Shown here: positions 29,703 to 39,516 of the stretch, in pieces | How positions within the stretch are numbered: the first letter of the stretch is position 1 | Layout: each line of letters begins with the position of its first letter | Assembly (NCBI GenBank): GCA_027484915.1 | Contig: JAIXSA010000105.1 | Span: 1 to 64,000 of the forward strand | Direction: 5' to 3' | DNA: 64,000 nucleotides | From: Paracoccaceae bacterium | GTDB taxonomy: Bacteria > Pseudomonadota > Alphaproteobacteria > Rhodobacterales > Rhodobacteraceae | The notes under the pieces: model-generated | The model's database searches: none | What the model was told of the DNA's origin: nothing | Seen by the model: only the letters and a program-made list of their open reading frames with translations | Made by a program: the position numbers and the translations under genes

Positions 29703-30455
29703 TCAGCCGACGGGCGCTTTGCGCAATCCCCGCAGCGCCAGCACCAGAACCCCAGCGAGGTAGGCCAGACACAGCGTCAGAAGCGTTGTCCACGGATAGG
29801 TCAACAGGGCCGCCACGACGACCACCGCGCCGACCAGCAGATAGCGGGCATAATCGGTGGCGATGGTGATCCGTTTCAACGAAGGGGTCCGGACCCGGCT
29901 GATCATCAGCGCACCGATGCCGACCATCCAGGCCGCCACCAGGATCGGCGGCAATTGCAGGACGCCGTCTGTCGCAGAGGAGAGGTATAGCGGCGACAGC
30001 ACAAGAAGTGCCCCCGCAGGCGAAGGTACCCCGATGAAGCTGGTCTTCTCGGCCGCCTCGCCCACCGCCGCGCGCGATCCCACGTTGAACCGCGCCAGCC
30101 GCAGCATGCAACAGACTGCATAGACCAGAACCGCGATCCAGCCCAGGCTTGTCTCCGGCCGCAGTCCCCACATGTACAGGATCAGGGCGGGAGTGACGCC
30201 GAAGTTCACGAAGTCGCACAGACTGTCGAGTTCCGCCCCGATGGCGCTTTCCGATTTCAGCATCCGCGCCAGGCGTCCGTCCAGACCGTCCAGCGCCGCG
30301 GCAACGCCGATCAACAGGACCGCCAGAGTGAAGTTTCCGGCAATGCCGTAGCGGATCGCGGTCAACCCCGAACACAGCGCCAGGATCGACACAAGGTTGG
30401 GCAGAAGCTTCAGAACCAGAAGCTCGCGCGGGGCATCGGCAGGCTTGCGGGCCAT
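29703..30455 (-). CDS. pssA: CDP-diacylglycerol--serine O-phosphatidyltransferase
   Basis: CDP-alcohol phosphatidyltransferase motif DGLDGRLARMLKSESAIGAELDSLCDFVNFG. Confidence 0.95.
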   Translation of the reverse strand: MARKPADAPRELLVLKLLPNLVSILALCSGLTAIRYGIAGNFTLAVLLIGVAAALDGLDGRLARMLKSESAIGAELDSLCDFVNFGVTPALILYMWGLRPETSLGWIAVLVYAVCCMLRLARFNVGSRAAVGEAAEKTSFIGVPSPAGALLVLSPLYLSSATDGVLQLPPILVAAWMVGIGALMISRVRTPSLKRITIATDYARYLLVGAVVVVAALLTYPWTTLLTLCLAYLAGVLVLALRGLRKAPVG

Positions 30456-30456
30456 G

Positions 30457-31149
30457 TCACTCGATCCGGGCGACACGGGCCGGGGCGTCCTGGCCGATGA
30501 ATGCAATGACGCTTTCGCCCGCGACCATCGTCTGGCCCAGCGCGACCTGAGGGTGCACGCCATCGGGCAGATACACGTCAAGCCGGCTGCCAAAGCGGAT
30601 CAAGCCGAAACGTTCGCCCGTGCGGACCGCGTCACCGGGCTTTTTCCAGCACATGATGCGCCGCGCGACGAGGCCCGCGATCTGCACCACGGCGATCTTG
30701 CGGCCGTCAGCCATCTCGATGGCCAGGGCATTGCGCTCGTTCTCCTCGGACGCCTTGTCCAGCGAGGCGTTGAAGAACTTGCCGGGCCGATAGGCGACGG
30801 CAGTGATCCGGCCCGCGATGGGCGCGCGGTTCACGTGGCAGTTGAAGACCGACATGAAGACCGACACACGGACCAGCGCCTCTGGGCCCAGGCCCAGCTC
30901 GGCGGGCGGGACGGCGCGTTCGATCAGGCTGACGACACCATCGGCAGGGCTGACAAGAAGCCCGGCATTTTCCGGCACCGCGCGCTTGGGGTCGCGGAAG
31001 AAGTAGTAGCACCAGACGGTGAGGCCCAGGCCCAGCCAGCCCAACGGATCCCAGATCCAGAACAGGACCAGACTGACGGCCGCAAAGACGGGAACGAATT
31101 TCCACCCCTCGGGGTGCATCGGCTTGAGAAAGGTGTCGATCATGCGCAT
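30457..31149 (-). CDS. psd: Phosphatidylserine decarboxylase
   Basis: [62 protein letters not shown]. Confidence 0.95.
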   Translation of the reverse strand: MRMIDTFLKPMHPEGWKFVPVFAAVSLVLFWIWDPLGWLGLGLTVWCYYFFRDPKRAVPENAGLLVSPADGVVSLIERAVPPAELGLGPEALVRVSVFMSVFNCHVNRAPIAGRITAVAYRPGKFFNASLDKASEENERNALAIEMADGRKIAVVQIAGLVARRIMCWKKPGDAVRTGERFGLIRFGSRLDVYLPDGVHPQVALGQTMVAGESVIAFIGQDAPARVARIE

Positions 31150-31312
31150 GGGCGTCCTCCTACCCCCGCGGCCCCCAAGGATCAAATGAAACCTGCGTGG
31201 GACGCGTCCCCATCCGCGCGACGCAGCTCTTTCCGGCGCGCAGGACAATCGGGCATTTCCTTCGCGGGATTTCCCGGCAACTATCCGCCAGGCGGCAAAG
31301 GGACGTGGCGAC

Positions 31313-33025
31313 ATGCAGTTGGACGGCAAGGGACTGCTCTCGGGTCAGGCGTCGGGTGCGGTCCTGCACGCCGATGTCGGGCTCAGCTTCATGGGGGGCG
31401 TGGACGCGGCCTCGGGTCTTGTCCTCGACCACCACCATCCGCTCTTCGGCCAATCCGTCGCCGGAAAGATCCTCGCCATTCCCAGCGGTCGCGGGTCCTG
31501 CTCGGGCAGCCTGGTCCTTTTCGAACTGCTGATGAACGGCCATGCCCCCGCGGCCCTCGTCTTCTGCCGGTCCGAGACGATCCTCACCCTTGGCGTCCTG
31601 ATCGCGGCCGAGCTGTTCGGCCGGGGCATCCCGGTCCTGATGCTGGACGATGCCGCCTACGCGGAGCTCAAGACCTTCGACTTCGCCCGGATCGACGGTG
31701 GGCGGCTGACGTCCTGCGCGGAAGACCCAGGCGTTCCAGCCCATGCCCCGATGCCGGACCTGGACCTTTCCGACTTCGACCTGACCGCCCGCGATCACGC
31801 CATGCTGCGAGGGTCCGAAGGCGAGGCGCGACGGCTTGCCATGCGGATCATCCTGCACACCGCGCGCATCTCGGGCGTGCGCAGCCTGATCGACGTGGAC
31901 ATGGCCCATATCGACGGGTGCTTCTACCAGGGGCCTGCGGGCCTGCGCTTCGTGCGTCGGCTGGTGGACCTTGGCGGCAAGGTGAAGGTTCCGGCGACGA
32001 TGAATGCGATCTGCGTCGACCGGCAGCGCTGGCGCGCCCAGGGCGTGGCCGAGGCGATCGGCCTGCCCTCGGACGACCTCGCAGACGCCTATGTCGCCAT
32101 GGGGGTCGCCCCCAGCTACACCTGCGCGCCCTATCTTCTGGAGCCCGCGCCGAAACCCGGCCAGAACATCGCCTGGGGTGAATCCAACGCCGTGGTCTTC
32201 GCAAATTCGGTCCTGTCGGCGCGGACGCTGAAATACCCGGATTACCTGGACATCCTCGTGGCCCTGACGGGTCGCGGTCCGGCCAGCGACTGCTACCTTG
32301 ACGAACACCGCCGTCCGGGGCTTCGGCTTGACCTCCCCGCCCTCAGCGGGATCGACGATGCCTTCTTCCCGACCCTTGGCTACCTCGTGGGCAAGCTTTG
32401 CCCGAACGATGTGCCGATCATCTGCGGGTTGGAGGGGGTCAAAGCCAGCCACGACGACCTGAAGGCCTTCGGCGCGGCCTTTGCCACGACCTCGGCCGCC
32501 GCGATGTTCCACATTCGGGGCATCACGCCCGAGGCGTTGGACCCTGACCTTGCAGGCGTTCCGGCCATCGCGATTTCCCACGCCGATCTGGCGGCAACCT
32601 GGGACGAGCTGAACACGGCCACCACCCCCGAGGTCGATCTCGTCTCGCTTGGCAACCCGCATTTCTCCCTGACCGAGATCGGGGCGCTGGCGCGGCTCTG
32701 CTCGGGCCGGAAGATCCATCCCGATGTCGCACTTGTCGTGACCTGCGGGCGCGATGTCATGGCCAAGGCCGAGGCGGCGGGGCTGGCGGATCAGGTCCGC
32801 GCCTTTGGCGGGCAGTTCATCAACGACACCTGCTGGTGCTTCATCGGAGAGCCGATCGTCTCGGGGTCCTTCCGGACGATCGCCACGAACTCGGGCAAGT
32901 ATGCACATTACGGGCCAGCCGCCGTGGGCAAGCCGTTCCACTTTGCCAGCCTTGCCGCCTGTGTCGACGGGGCCGTCACCGGCTTAATGCGCGAGGAGCG
33001 TCCGGAGTGGTTGAAAGCGCCCTGA
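31313..33025 (+). CDS. Aconitase X (AcnX) family, fused small+large domains; probable cis-3-hydroxy-L-proline dehydratase
   Basis: AcnX swivel domain [39 protein letters not shown] fused to catalytic domain with [22 protein letters not shown] and [31 protein letters not shown]. Confidence 0.85.
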   Translation: MQLDGKGLLSGQASGAVLHADVGLSFMGGVDAASGLVLDHHHPLFGQSVAGKILAIPSGRGSCSGSLVLFELLMNGHAPAALVFCRSETILTLGVLIAAELFGRGIPVLMLDDAAYAELKTFDFARIDGGRLTSCAEDPGVPAHAPMPDLDLSDFDLTARDHAMLRGSEGEARRLAMRIILHTARISGVRSLIDVDMAHIDGCFYQGPAGLRFVRRLVDLGGKVKVPATMNAICVDRQRWRAQGVAEAIGLPSDDLADAYVAMGVAPSYTCAPYLLEPAPKPGQNIAWGESNAVVFANSVLSARTLKYPDYLDILVALTGRGPASDCYLDEHRRPGLRLDLPALSGIDDAFFPTLGYLVGKLCPNDVPIICGLEGVKASHDDLKAFGAAFATTSAAAMFHIRGITPEALDPDLAGVPAIAISHADLAATWDELNTATTPEVDLVSLGNPHFSLTEIGALARLCSGRKIHPDVALVVTCGRDVMAKAEAAGLADQVRAFGGQFINDTCWCFIGEPIVSGSFRTIATNSGKYAHYGPAAVGKPFHFASLAACVDGAVTGLMREERPEWLKAP

Positions 33026-33095
33026 CCGGGACATCGTGGCACGGACCGGGACCATCAGGCCCCGATCCGATGTCACCGCACCGAACGGCTCCTGA

Positions 33096-33992
33096 TCAGG
33101 CCGGGATCACCATCCCCTTGCCCTTCGCCAGTTCGCGCATCTTGGCCTGCAGCTTTTCGAAGGCACGCACCTCGATCTGGCGGATGCGTTCGCGGCTGAC
33201 GCCATAGCTTTCCGACAGCTCCTCCAGCGTGACCGGGTCTTCCGACAACCGGCGCTGCATGAGGACATCCTTCTCGCGGTCGTTCAGGACCGACATGGCC
33301 TGCACCAGAAGCGCGCGGCGGGCGTCAAGTTCGTCCTTTTCCTCATAGGCCTCGGCCTGGTCGGAATCCTCGTCCTCCAGCCAGTCCTGCCACTGGGTCG
33401 CACTTTCGCCGTCCGACCCGACGGTCGCGTTCAGCGACGCGTCCGAGCCCGAGAGGCGACGGTTCATGTCGATGACCTCGTCCTCGGTCACCGAAAGGTC
33501 CTTGGCGATCTGGGCCACGTTCTCGGGGCGCAGGTCGCCCTCCTCCAGTGCCCCAACCTTGGCCTTCGCCTTGCGCAGGTTGAAGAACAGCTTCTTCTGC
33601 GCCGACGTCGTGCCCAGCTTCACCAGGCTCCACGACCGCAGGATGTATTCCTGGATCGAAGCCCGGATCCACCACATCGCGTAGGTCGCCAGCCGGAAGC
33701 CCTTTTCCGGATCGAACCGCTTGACGGCCTGCATCAGACCGACGTTCGCCTCAGAGATGACCTCGGCCTGCGGCAGCCCATAGCCGCGATAGCCCATCGC
33801 GATCTTGGCGGCCAGCCGGAGGTGGCTGGTGACCAGCTGGTGTGCCGCGCCCGCGTCCTGGTGATCGACCCAGCGCTTGGCCAGCATGTATTCCTGTTCA
33901 GGTTCCAGAAGCGGGAACTTCCGGATTTCCTGCAAATACCGGTTCAAGCCCTGTTCCGGGCTTGGCGCGGGAAGGTTCGTGTAGGTGCTCAT
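33096..33992 (-). CDS. rpoH: RNA polymerase sigma-32 (heat shock) factor
   Basis: RFDPEKGFRLATYAMWWIRASIQEYILRSWSLVKLGTTSAQKKLFFNLR RpoH box; LEELSESYGVSRERIRQIEVRAFEKLQ. Confidence 0.97.
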   Translation of the reverse strand: MSTYTNLPAPSPEQGLNRYLQEIRKFPLLEPEQEYMLAKRWVDHQDAGAAHQLVTSHLRLAAKIAMGYRGYGLPQAEVISEANVGLMQAVKRFDPEKGFRLATYAMWWIRASIQEYILRSWSLVKLGTTSAQKKLFFNLRKAKAKVGALEEGDLRPENVAQIAKDLSVTEDEVIDMNRRLSGSDASLNATVGSDGESATQWQDWLEDEDSDQAEAYEEKDELDARRALLVQAMSVLNDREKDVLMQRRLSEDPVTLEELSESYGVSRERIRQIEVRAFEKLQAKMRELAKGKGMVIPA

Positions 33993-34175
33993 GATGCCCC
34001 CTCATCTGCCCGGTGCGTCAGCGCCCCCGGGGAACGCGATAACCTAAAGTAACCGCTTCCCGCTTGCAAGGCCCTGCACACCCAACGTTCAACGTCAGGT
34101 GTGGGTCCCTCCGTCGCGCGCAAAGGAACATGTCAAGGGGTTCACGTTAATGTCAGCTTACCCGACCGCGCCGGG

Positions 34176-36152
34176 TCAGATCGCCACCCGTTCGCCCAGT
34201 TCCACCACCCGGTCGCGCGGCAGGTGGTAGAAGTCGGTCGGGTCCGCCGCCATCCGGCTGAGCGCCACGTAAAGCCGGTCCATCACCAGCTCCAGCCCCG
34301 TCCCCGTCGCCACCGCCCGCCTGCGCCCCAGGAAGAAGGTCGAGGCCATCACGTCGAACTTCAGCCCCGCCGCGCGGGCATGGGCCATCGCCTTGCTGAC
34401 GTTCGGCGTCTCCATGAAGCCAAAGCGCAGGACGACCCGGATGAAGCAGCCGCCCAGAGCCTCGACCGTCGCCCGCTCCTCGGCCGTGGCATAGGGCACC
34501 CGCAGCGTCTCGACCGTCAGAAGCACTGTCTGTTCGTGCAGGACCCGATTGTGCTTGATGTTGTGCAAAAGCGCCGAGGGCACGATTTCGGGGTCGCCGG
34601 TCAGAAAGAATGCCGTGCCGGGGATCACATTGACCGACGAATTCCGCATCATCCGCACGAAACTGCTGGTCGAGATCGCCAGCTTCGCCACCCGCGCCTT
34701 CACCGCCTGCGTCCCCCGCCACCAGGCCCACATCACCATCCCGATAACCACGGCCGCGACGACCGGAACATAGCCACCATCGCCGATCTTCATCACATTC
34801 GACGCCAGGAACACCAGTTCCACCCCCAGGATCGGTGCGGCACACAGAACGGCGACCGGAGCCGAAAGCCGACCCGAGCGCACCAGATACAGCACGCCCA
34901 GGATCGACGTCAGCACCATCGTCCCTGTCACCGCGATGCCATAGGCCGAGGCCAGCGCACTGGAGGTTCCAAAGGACAGGACCAGCCACAGCACGCCCCA
35001 CAGAAGCAGCCAGTTCACGGCACCGATGTAAATCTGCCCGCTCTGCCCTTCGGCAGTGTGCAGGATGCGCAGCCGGGGCAGGAAGCCCAACTGCACCGCA
35101 CCCCGCGCCATCGAGAAGGCTCCGGTGATCACGGCTTGGCTGGCGATCACCGTGGCTGCCGTGGCCAGAAGCACGACGAAGGGCAGCATCGCTTCCGGTG
35201 CCAATCCGAAGAAGGAATTCTCGGCCTGCTCGGGGTCCGCCAGGGCCATCGCGCCTTGGCCCAGGTAATTCAGCACCAGCGCCGGAAGGACCAGCCCGAA
35301 CCATGCCAGCATGATCGGTCGCCGCCCGAAATGGCCCAGATCGGCATAAAGCGCCTCGCCCCCCGTCACGGCCAGGAAAACCGCGCCCAGGACGACGAAG
35401 GCCACGCCGGGATGGTCCAAAAGGAAATCCAGGCCCCAGAGCGGGTTGAACGCCCGCAGCACGGCCGGCTCATCGGTGATGTGCCAAAGGCCCAGTCCCG
35501 CCAGCGCCAGGAACCAGACCACGCAGATCGGCCCGAACAGCCGCGCGACACTGGCCGTCCCGCGCCGCTGCACGAAGAACAGCGCCATCAGGATGCCCAG
35601 GGTGATCGGGATCACGTAATTGGTCATCGAGGGCAGGATCAGCTCCATCCCTTCAACCGCAGACAGGACCGAAATCGCCGGAGTGATTGCCGCATCACCT
35701 GCAAAAAGTGCCGCTCCACCCAGTGCCAAAAGCAGGACGGGGACCGACCGCTTCCCCGCTGCCAGCCGCACAAGCGTGTAAAGCGCCAGGATGCCGCCCT
35801 CGCCCCGGTTGTCGGCGCGCAGCAAAACGAAGACATACTTCACCGTGACGATCAGAATTAGCGTCCAGATCAGCAACGACAGGATGCCCAGCACCTCGGG
35901 CGCGCCGGGCACCGCAGCACCGGTCGCTTTCAGCGCCTCACGGAAGGCATAGATCGGCGACGTGCCGATGTCGCCGTAGACCACCCCGATCGCTCCAAGC
36001 GTCAGCGCGGCAACACCTTGGCGATGTGTGGCCTCGGTGTAGATGTCGTCCGGGTCGGCTTCGGTCTTCAGGTAATCGGCAATGTCCAGCGCTTCCTCGT
36101 CGAACAGAGGCAAGGCAGGCTGAAGGTCCCGGGGAATCGGGTCGTGAATCAT
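34176..36152 (-). CDS. kup: Potassium transporter Kup
   Basis: LGAIGVVYGDIGTSPIYAFREAL; about 12 TM; start at MIHDPIPRDLQP. Confidence 0.95.
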   Translation of the reverse strand: MIHDPIPRDLQPALPLFDEEALDIADYLKTEADPDDIYTEATHRQGVAALTLGAIGVVYGDIGTSPIYAFREALKATGAAVPGAPEVLGILSLLIWTLILIVTVKYVFVLLRADNRGEGGILALYTLVRLAAGKRSVPVLLLALGGAALFAGDAAITPAISVLSAVEGMELILPSMTNYVIPITLGILMALFFVQRRGTASVARLFGPICVVWFLALAGLGLWHITDEPAVLRAFNPLWGLDFLLDHPGVAFVVLGAVFLAVTGGEALYADLGHFGRRPIMLAWFGLVLPALVLNYLGQGAMALADPEQAENSFFGLAPEAMLPFVVLLATAATVIASQAVITGAFSMARGAVQLGFLPRLRILHTAEGQSGQIYIGAVNWLLLWGVLWLVLSFGTSSALASAYGIAVTGTMVLTSILGVLYLVRSGRLSAPVAVLCAAPILGVELVFLASNVMKIGDGGYVPVVAAVVIGMVMWAWWRGTQAVKARVAKLAISTSSFVRMMRNSSVNVIPGTAFFLTGDPEIVPSALLHNIKHNRVLHEQTVLLTVETLRVPYATAEERATVEALGGCFIRVVLRFGFMETPNVSKAMAHARAAGLKFDVMASTFFLGRRRAVATGTGLELVMDRLYVALSRMAADPTDFYHLPRDRVVELGERVAI

Positions 36153-36483
36153 GGAACACCCTTGGGTGATGCTTCGACGCTGGTTGGTGGGGAATGGCTG
36201 CGATCCGGAAGATGACCTTTCGCCCCGCAGGCGAATGTCTGGCCCGGTGTCCCCCCTGGCAGGAGGGGTGCGCTTTGGCTCCAATGCCGTTACCGACTCA
36301 AGCACATCGGCGTGGACACGACATACGCCGATAACGTGCGCGTGACAATGCTGCAGATGCATGGTGGCGGCGGACAGGCCGGGGCGACCGGATCGCGGCA
36401 CAGCTTGGATAAGGATTTCCGAACCTTACAGGTCGGCACCTTTCCGCTATGGCTGACCGCCGGAACTCCTGTCGACGGTCATC

Positions 36484-37029
36484 ATGCATCGCTTTCCCCG
36501 CCTTCGCCTTGCGCCTCTTGCCCTTGCCTGGCTGATCCCGAGCGCGGCCCAGGCCTATTATCCCTGCAACGGTCCCGGCCCGGGCGAGGTGTTGATCGGC
36601 GTCGATCCCGGTGGCAACGGTGTCGCGCCGACGCCCTTGTGCGAATTCGTCGGCGAAGAGGGCGCTGGCGGCTACAGCGCTCCCGGCGGGTCCTGGGTCG
36701 ACCAGTATGCCACCATTGTCTGGGGCACCGACACAACTGGCGCGCCGACCTATTCGTGGTACATCAATGCCTCCAGCCAGGCCGAGGCTGACAACGGCGC
36801 CCTCGCGCAGTGTCAGGCTTCTGGCTTTCGCGATTGCCGGATCGCGATGGGCGTGACGAACGGCGCCATCGCGGTGGCGATTGACAGCAGCGGCAGCCTG
36901 CACACCGACTGGGGCGAAGACGCGCGCCAGGCGAAGAAGAAGGCCCTGCGCTTTTGCAAAAAGCAGGGCGGCAAGGGGTGCAAGATCGAACGGGTCCTGG
37001 AAAGCCCCGCCGCTTGGGTCAGCAATTGA
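36484..37029 (+). CDS. DUF4189-like secreted protein
   Basis: Signal peptide then DxYATIVWG...AEADNGALAQCQASGFRDCRIAMGVTNGAIAVAIDSSG. Confidence 0.75.
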   Translation: MHRFPRLRLAPLALAWLIPSAAQAYYPCNGPGPGEVLIGVDPGGNGVAPTPLCEFVGEEGAGGYSAPGGSWVDQYATIVWGTDTTGAPTYSWYINASSQAEADNGALAQCQASGFRDCRIAMGVTNGAIAVAIDSSGSLHTDWGEDARQAKKKALRFCKKQGGKGCKIERVLESPAAWVSN

Positions 37030-37066
37030 CCGGGGCCCGGCGGGTAAGGCCCGCCGGACCACCCGC

Positions 37067-37528
37067 TCAATCAGCCAGGCATTTGGCGAAGATGACCTTG
37101 TCGTCCCCGGCCCGGTAATAGTCCCGGATAAGCGCCGCCTAGTGGAAGCCAAGCCTGCCGTAGAAGGCCCGCATTCCGGCAAAGTTCGCCACGCCCGAGG
37201 TTTCGACCAGCAAAAACCGGACACCCTTCCTGCGCAGCGCCGTCTCGACCGTGGCGACCAGCCTTTGGCCAAGTCCGTGACGCTGGCTGGCCGGGTCGAC
37301 CGCCTGCAGAAGCAGGTTCCAGGTCCCGTCGGTCAGCCGCTCAGGCGTGGCAAAGGCCAGTCCCGCGCCCCCGTCGGCAACCCGCCAAATCGCCTAATCG
37401 CGCCCGTCCAGCCAGGACGCAGCCATCTCGGCCAGCAGCTCGGCGGGAAACAGGTCCACCGCCGCGATCAGTGCCGTTGCGGCGGCAAGGTCTTCCCGCC
37501 GCAAGGGGCGGATGATGTCGTCTGTCAT
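37067..37528 (-). pseudogene. GNAT acetyltransferase (YjhQ-like antitoxin position) with two in-frame TAG codons
   Basis: One reading frame, MTDDIIRPLRREDLAAATALIAAVDLFPAELLAEMAASWLDGRD*AIWRVADGGAGLAFATPERLTDGTWNLLLQAVDPASQRHGLGQRLVATVETALRRKGVRFLLVETSGVANFAGMRAFYGRLGFH*AALIRDYYRAGDDKVIFAKCLAD*; TAGs at 37394-37396 and 37139-37141 (plus coordinates). Confidence 0.85.
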
Positions 37529-37532
37529 CGGT

Positions 37533-37790
37533 CTATCCTTGATTGTCCAGTTGCGCCCGGACCGAGACGCGCCCCAACCGCGAGATGCGGTAGGGGCCGC
37601 CGCTTTCCGAGGCGATCAGCCGCTTTCGCCGCAGCCGTTGGAAGACGTCCAGCGTGCAGTCCGCCAGGATGAAGCCATCGCGGGTCACGCACAGGATCTC
37701 TTCGATCCGCTTGCCGTTCCGCGAATGGTCGATGCGCCCGCCAAGGGCGAGGACGTGCAGCACCCGCTGCTCGGTCCGTGAGATGTTCAT
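37533..37790 (-). CDS. YjhX/TopAI family toxin
   Basis: [85 protein letters not shown], strongly similar to the YjhX pattern. Confidence 0.88.
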   Translation of the reverse strand: MNISRTEQRVLHVLALGGRIDHSRNGKRIEEILCVTRDGFILADCTLDVFQRLRRKRLIASESGGPYRISRLGRVSVRAQLDNQG

Positions 37791-38004
37791 TTTGGATAGT
37801 CCGTCGTCTGTCGCCATGCCAGACCGGACGAAGGCCATTGCACCTCGTCGGGTCGTTCATGTCATCCGCCAGACCCCTGCGAAGGGGCGGATGACGTCAG
37901 CGGGCGAAGACAGTCTCGGACATGAAGCACTCCATCAGCCGTTGGCGGCCAGTGCCACGGCAGATTACCGCAGCAAGACGTCCCTCGCAACCGCGCGGGC
38001 AAAC

Positions 38005-38078
38005 ATTGCCAAAGGCTTAACGCCCGCAGGCAACCGATTGATTTCATTAGGCAGGGAAAAGTGCCCACGCGTGGGCAC
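38005..38078 (-). repeat. Shared 3' structural module, copy A (starts with an 18-bp perfect palindrome)
   Basis: GTGCCCACGCGTGGGCAC at 38061-38078; flank ATCAATCGGTTGCCTGCGGGC...GTTAA matches copy B at 60131. Confidence 0.65.
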
Positions 38079-38087
38079 CTTGCGCCC

Positions 38088-39125
38088 TCACCCCACCCGC
38101 AAGGCCTGGATCAGCCCTGCGATGTCGGCGGGCAGGGGCGAGGTGAACTCCAGCCGCTCCCCCGTCACCGGATGGTCGAACCCCAGGCTCGCCGCATGCA
38201 GCGCCTGCCGGGGGAAGCTGTTGCCGACCTCTGCCCCCTGCCCCAGCACCTTCTCCGACAGCCGCTTCTTGCCGCCGTAGGTCTGGTCCCCGACCAGCCC
38301 ATGCCCGGCATAGGCCAGGTGGACCCGGATCTGGTGGGTCCGCCCCGTCTCCAGCCAGCAGTCGACCAGCGCCGCCTGGTCCCCGAACCCCTCGACCACC
38401 CGTGCCCGGGTGACGGCGTGGCGGCCCTGGTCCCAGACCACCGCCTGCCGCTGCCGGTCGGTCTTGTGCCGGGCAAGGTGGGTCGCGATCCGCAGGATGC
38501 CACCCGCCTCGAAGCTGATCCCGCGCAGGCCCCGCAGCCGGGGGTCGGTCCCCGTCGGCACCCCGTGGACCACCGCAAGGTAATGCCGGTTGACCGAGTG
38601 GTCCTCGAACTGCCGCGCCAGCCCGTGATGCGCTCGGTCAGACTTGGCCACAACCAGGAGGCCCGAGGTATCCTTGTCGATCCGGTGCACGATCCCCGGC
38701 CGCCGCTCGCCCCCGATCCCCGACAGCGTGTCGCCGCAGTGATGGAGAAGCGCGTTGACCAGCGTCCCCGAAGGCGAGCCCGGTGCGGGATGGACGACCA
38801 TCCCTGCCGGCTTGTCGATGACGATGAGATCGGCATCCTCCCAGACAACGGTCAGGGGAATGTCCTCGGCCAGCGTCTCCACCGCAACCGCGGGATCAAG
38901 GCGGAGGAGGTAGACCTCACCCTCGGCCACCTTCGCCTTCGGGTCGGTCACCGCCATCCCGTCGCGCAGAACTGCGCCCTCGGCGATCATCCGCATCAGC
39001 CGCGACCGCGACAGCGCGGCCTCCTCTGGCACCGCCGCTGCAAGCGCCTTATCAAGACGGGCAGGAGCCTCCGCGCCGATCTCAACGCGCAGCGCGTCCG
39101 CTTCGTCCTCGAAAGGCCCGTCCAT
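38088..39125 (-). CDS. rluD: RluA/RluD family 23S rRNA pseudouridine synthase
   Basis: S4 domain; PGIVHRIDKDTSGLLVVAKSDRAHHGL; LETGRTHQIRVHLAYAGHGLVGDQTYG. Confidence 0.95.
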   Translation of the reverse strand: MDGPFEDEADALRVEIGAEAPARLDKALAAAVPEEAALSRSRLMRMIAEGAVLRDGMAVTDPKAKVAEGEVYLLRLDPAVAVETLAEDIPLTVVWEDADLIVIDKPAGMVVHPAPGSPSGTLVNALLHHCGDTLSGIGGERRPGIVHRIDKDTSGLLVVAKSDRAHHGLARQFEDHSVNRHYLAVVHGVPTGTDPRLRGLRGISFEAGGILRIATHLARHKTDRQRQAVVWDQGRHAVTRARVVEGFGDQAALVDCWLETGRTHQIRVHLAYAGHGLVGDQTYGGKKRLSEKVLGQGAEVGNSFPRQALHAASLGFDHPVTGERLEFTSPLPADIAGLIQALRVG

Positions 39126-39456
39126 GTCCGATCCAGTCACGCCCGACGCCCCCGATGCGGCCCTGCCGCCCAGCCTGCGGCTTCTGAAATGGCTGGTCAT
39201 CCTCTTGACGCTGACGATGATCGGTGGGGTCATAACCGTGGTTGCGCTGATTGTCACCCGGATGCCCCAAGCCTTCACCGCCTCGGCACCCCGGGTGCCA
39301 GAGAACCTGCAGCTTCCCGCAGGAGCCGAAGCCGCCGCCATCACCTTCGGCACGGGCTGGACCGCCGTGGTGACCACCGACGACCGCATTCTGGTCTTTG
39401 GCGAGAACGGTTTGTTGCGCCAAGAGGTGCCAATTTCCCCTGAGCCGGGGCCTTGA
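39124..39456 (+). CDS. DUF6476-like single-TM protein
   Basis: LRLLKWLVILLTLTMIGGVITVVALIVTRMP then AAAITFGTGWTAVVTTDDRILVF. Confidence 0.75.
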   Translation: MSDPVTPDAPDAALPPSLRLLKWLVILLTLTMIGGVITVVALIVTRMPQAFTASAPRVPENLQLPAGAEAAAITFGTGWTAVVTTDDRILVFGENGLLRQEVPISPEPGP

Positions 39457-39516
39457 CCGACCGCACAGCCTTCTGGCTACTGTTGCCGTCAGGTTTCAAC
39501 CCATTGGTGCAATCGC

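Noticed and set aside
26145-29990. 1281-aa plus-strand ORF
   Set aside because: Antisense to pepF, Gfo/Idh and part of pssA; composition is a typical GC-rich shadow frame with no recognisable domain
30397-32181. 594-aa plus ORF across psd antisense and AcnX
   Set aside because: Out-of-frame shadow; AcnX in the adjacent frame is the real gene
31160-32941. 593-aa minus ORF
   Set aside because: Antisense shadow of the AcnX gene
34101-35861. 586-aa plus ORF
   Set aside because: Antisense shadow of kup, with low-complexity Q/R/H content
36153-36483. Possible riboswitch or structured leader upstream of kup
   Set aside because: GC-rich complementary stretches are present but I could match no known riboswitch family by eye
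37067-37528. TAG codons as pyrrolysine or genetic recoding
   Set aside because: Other genes here show normal termination and GNAT proteins are not known to use it; pseudogene or TA decay is simpler, so it is kept only as a testable alternative
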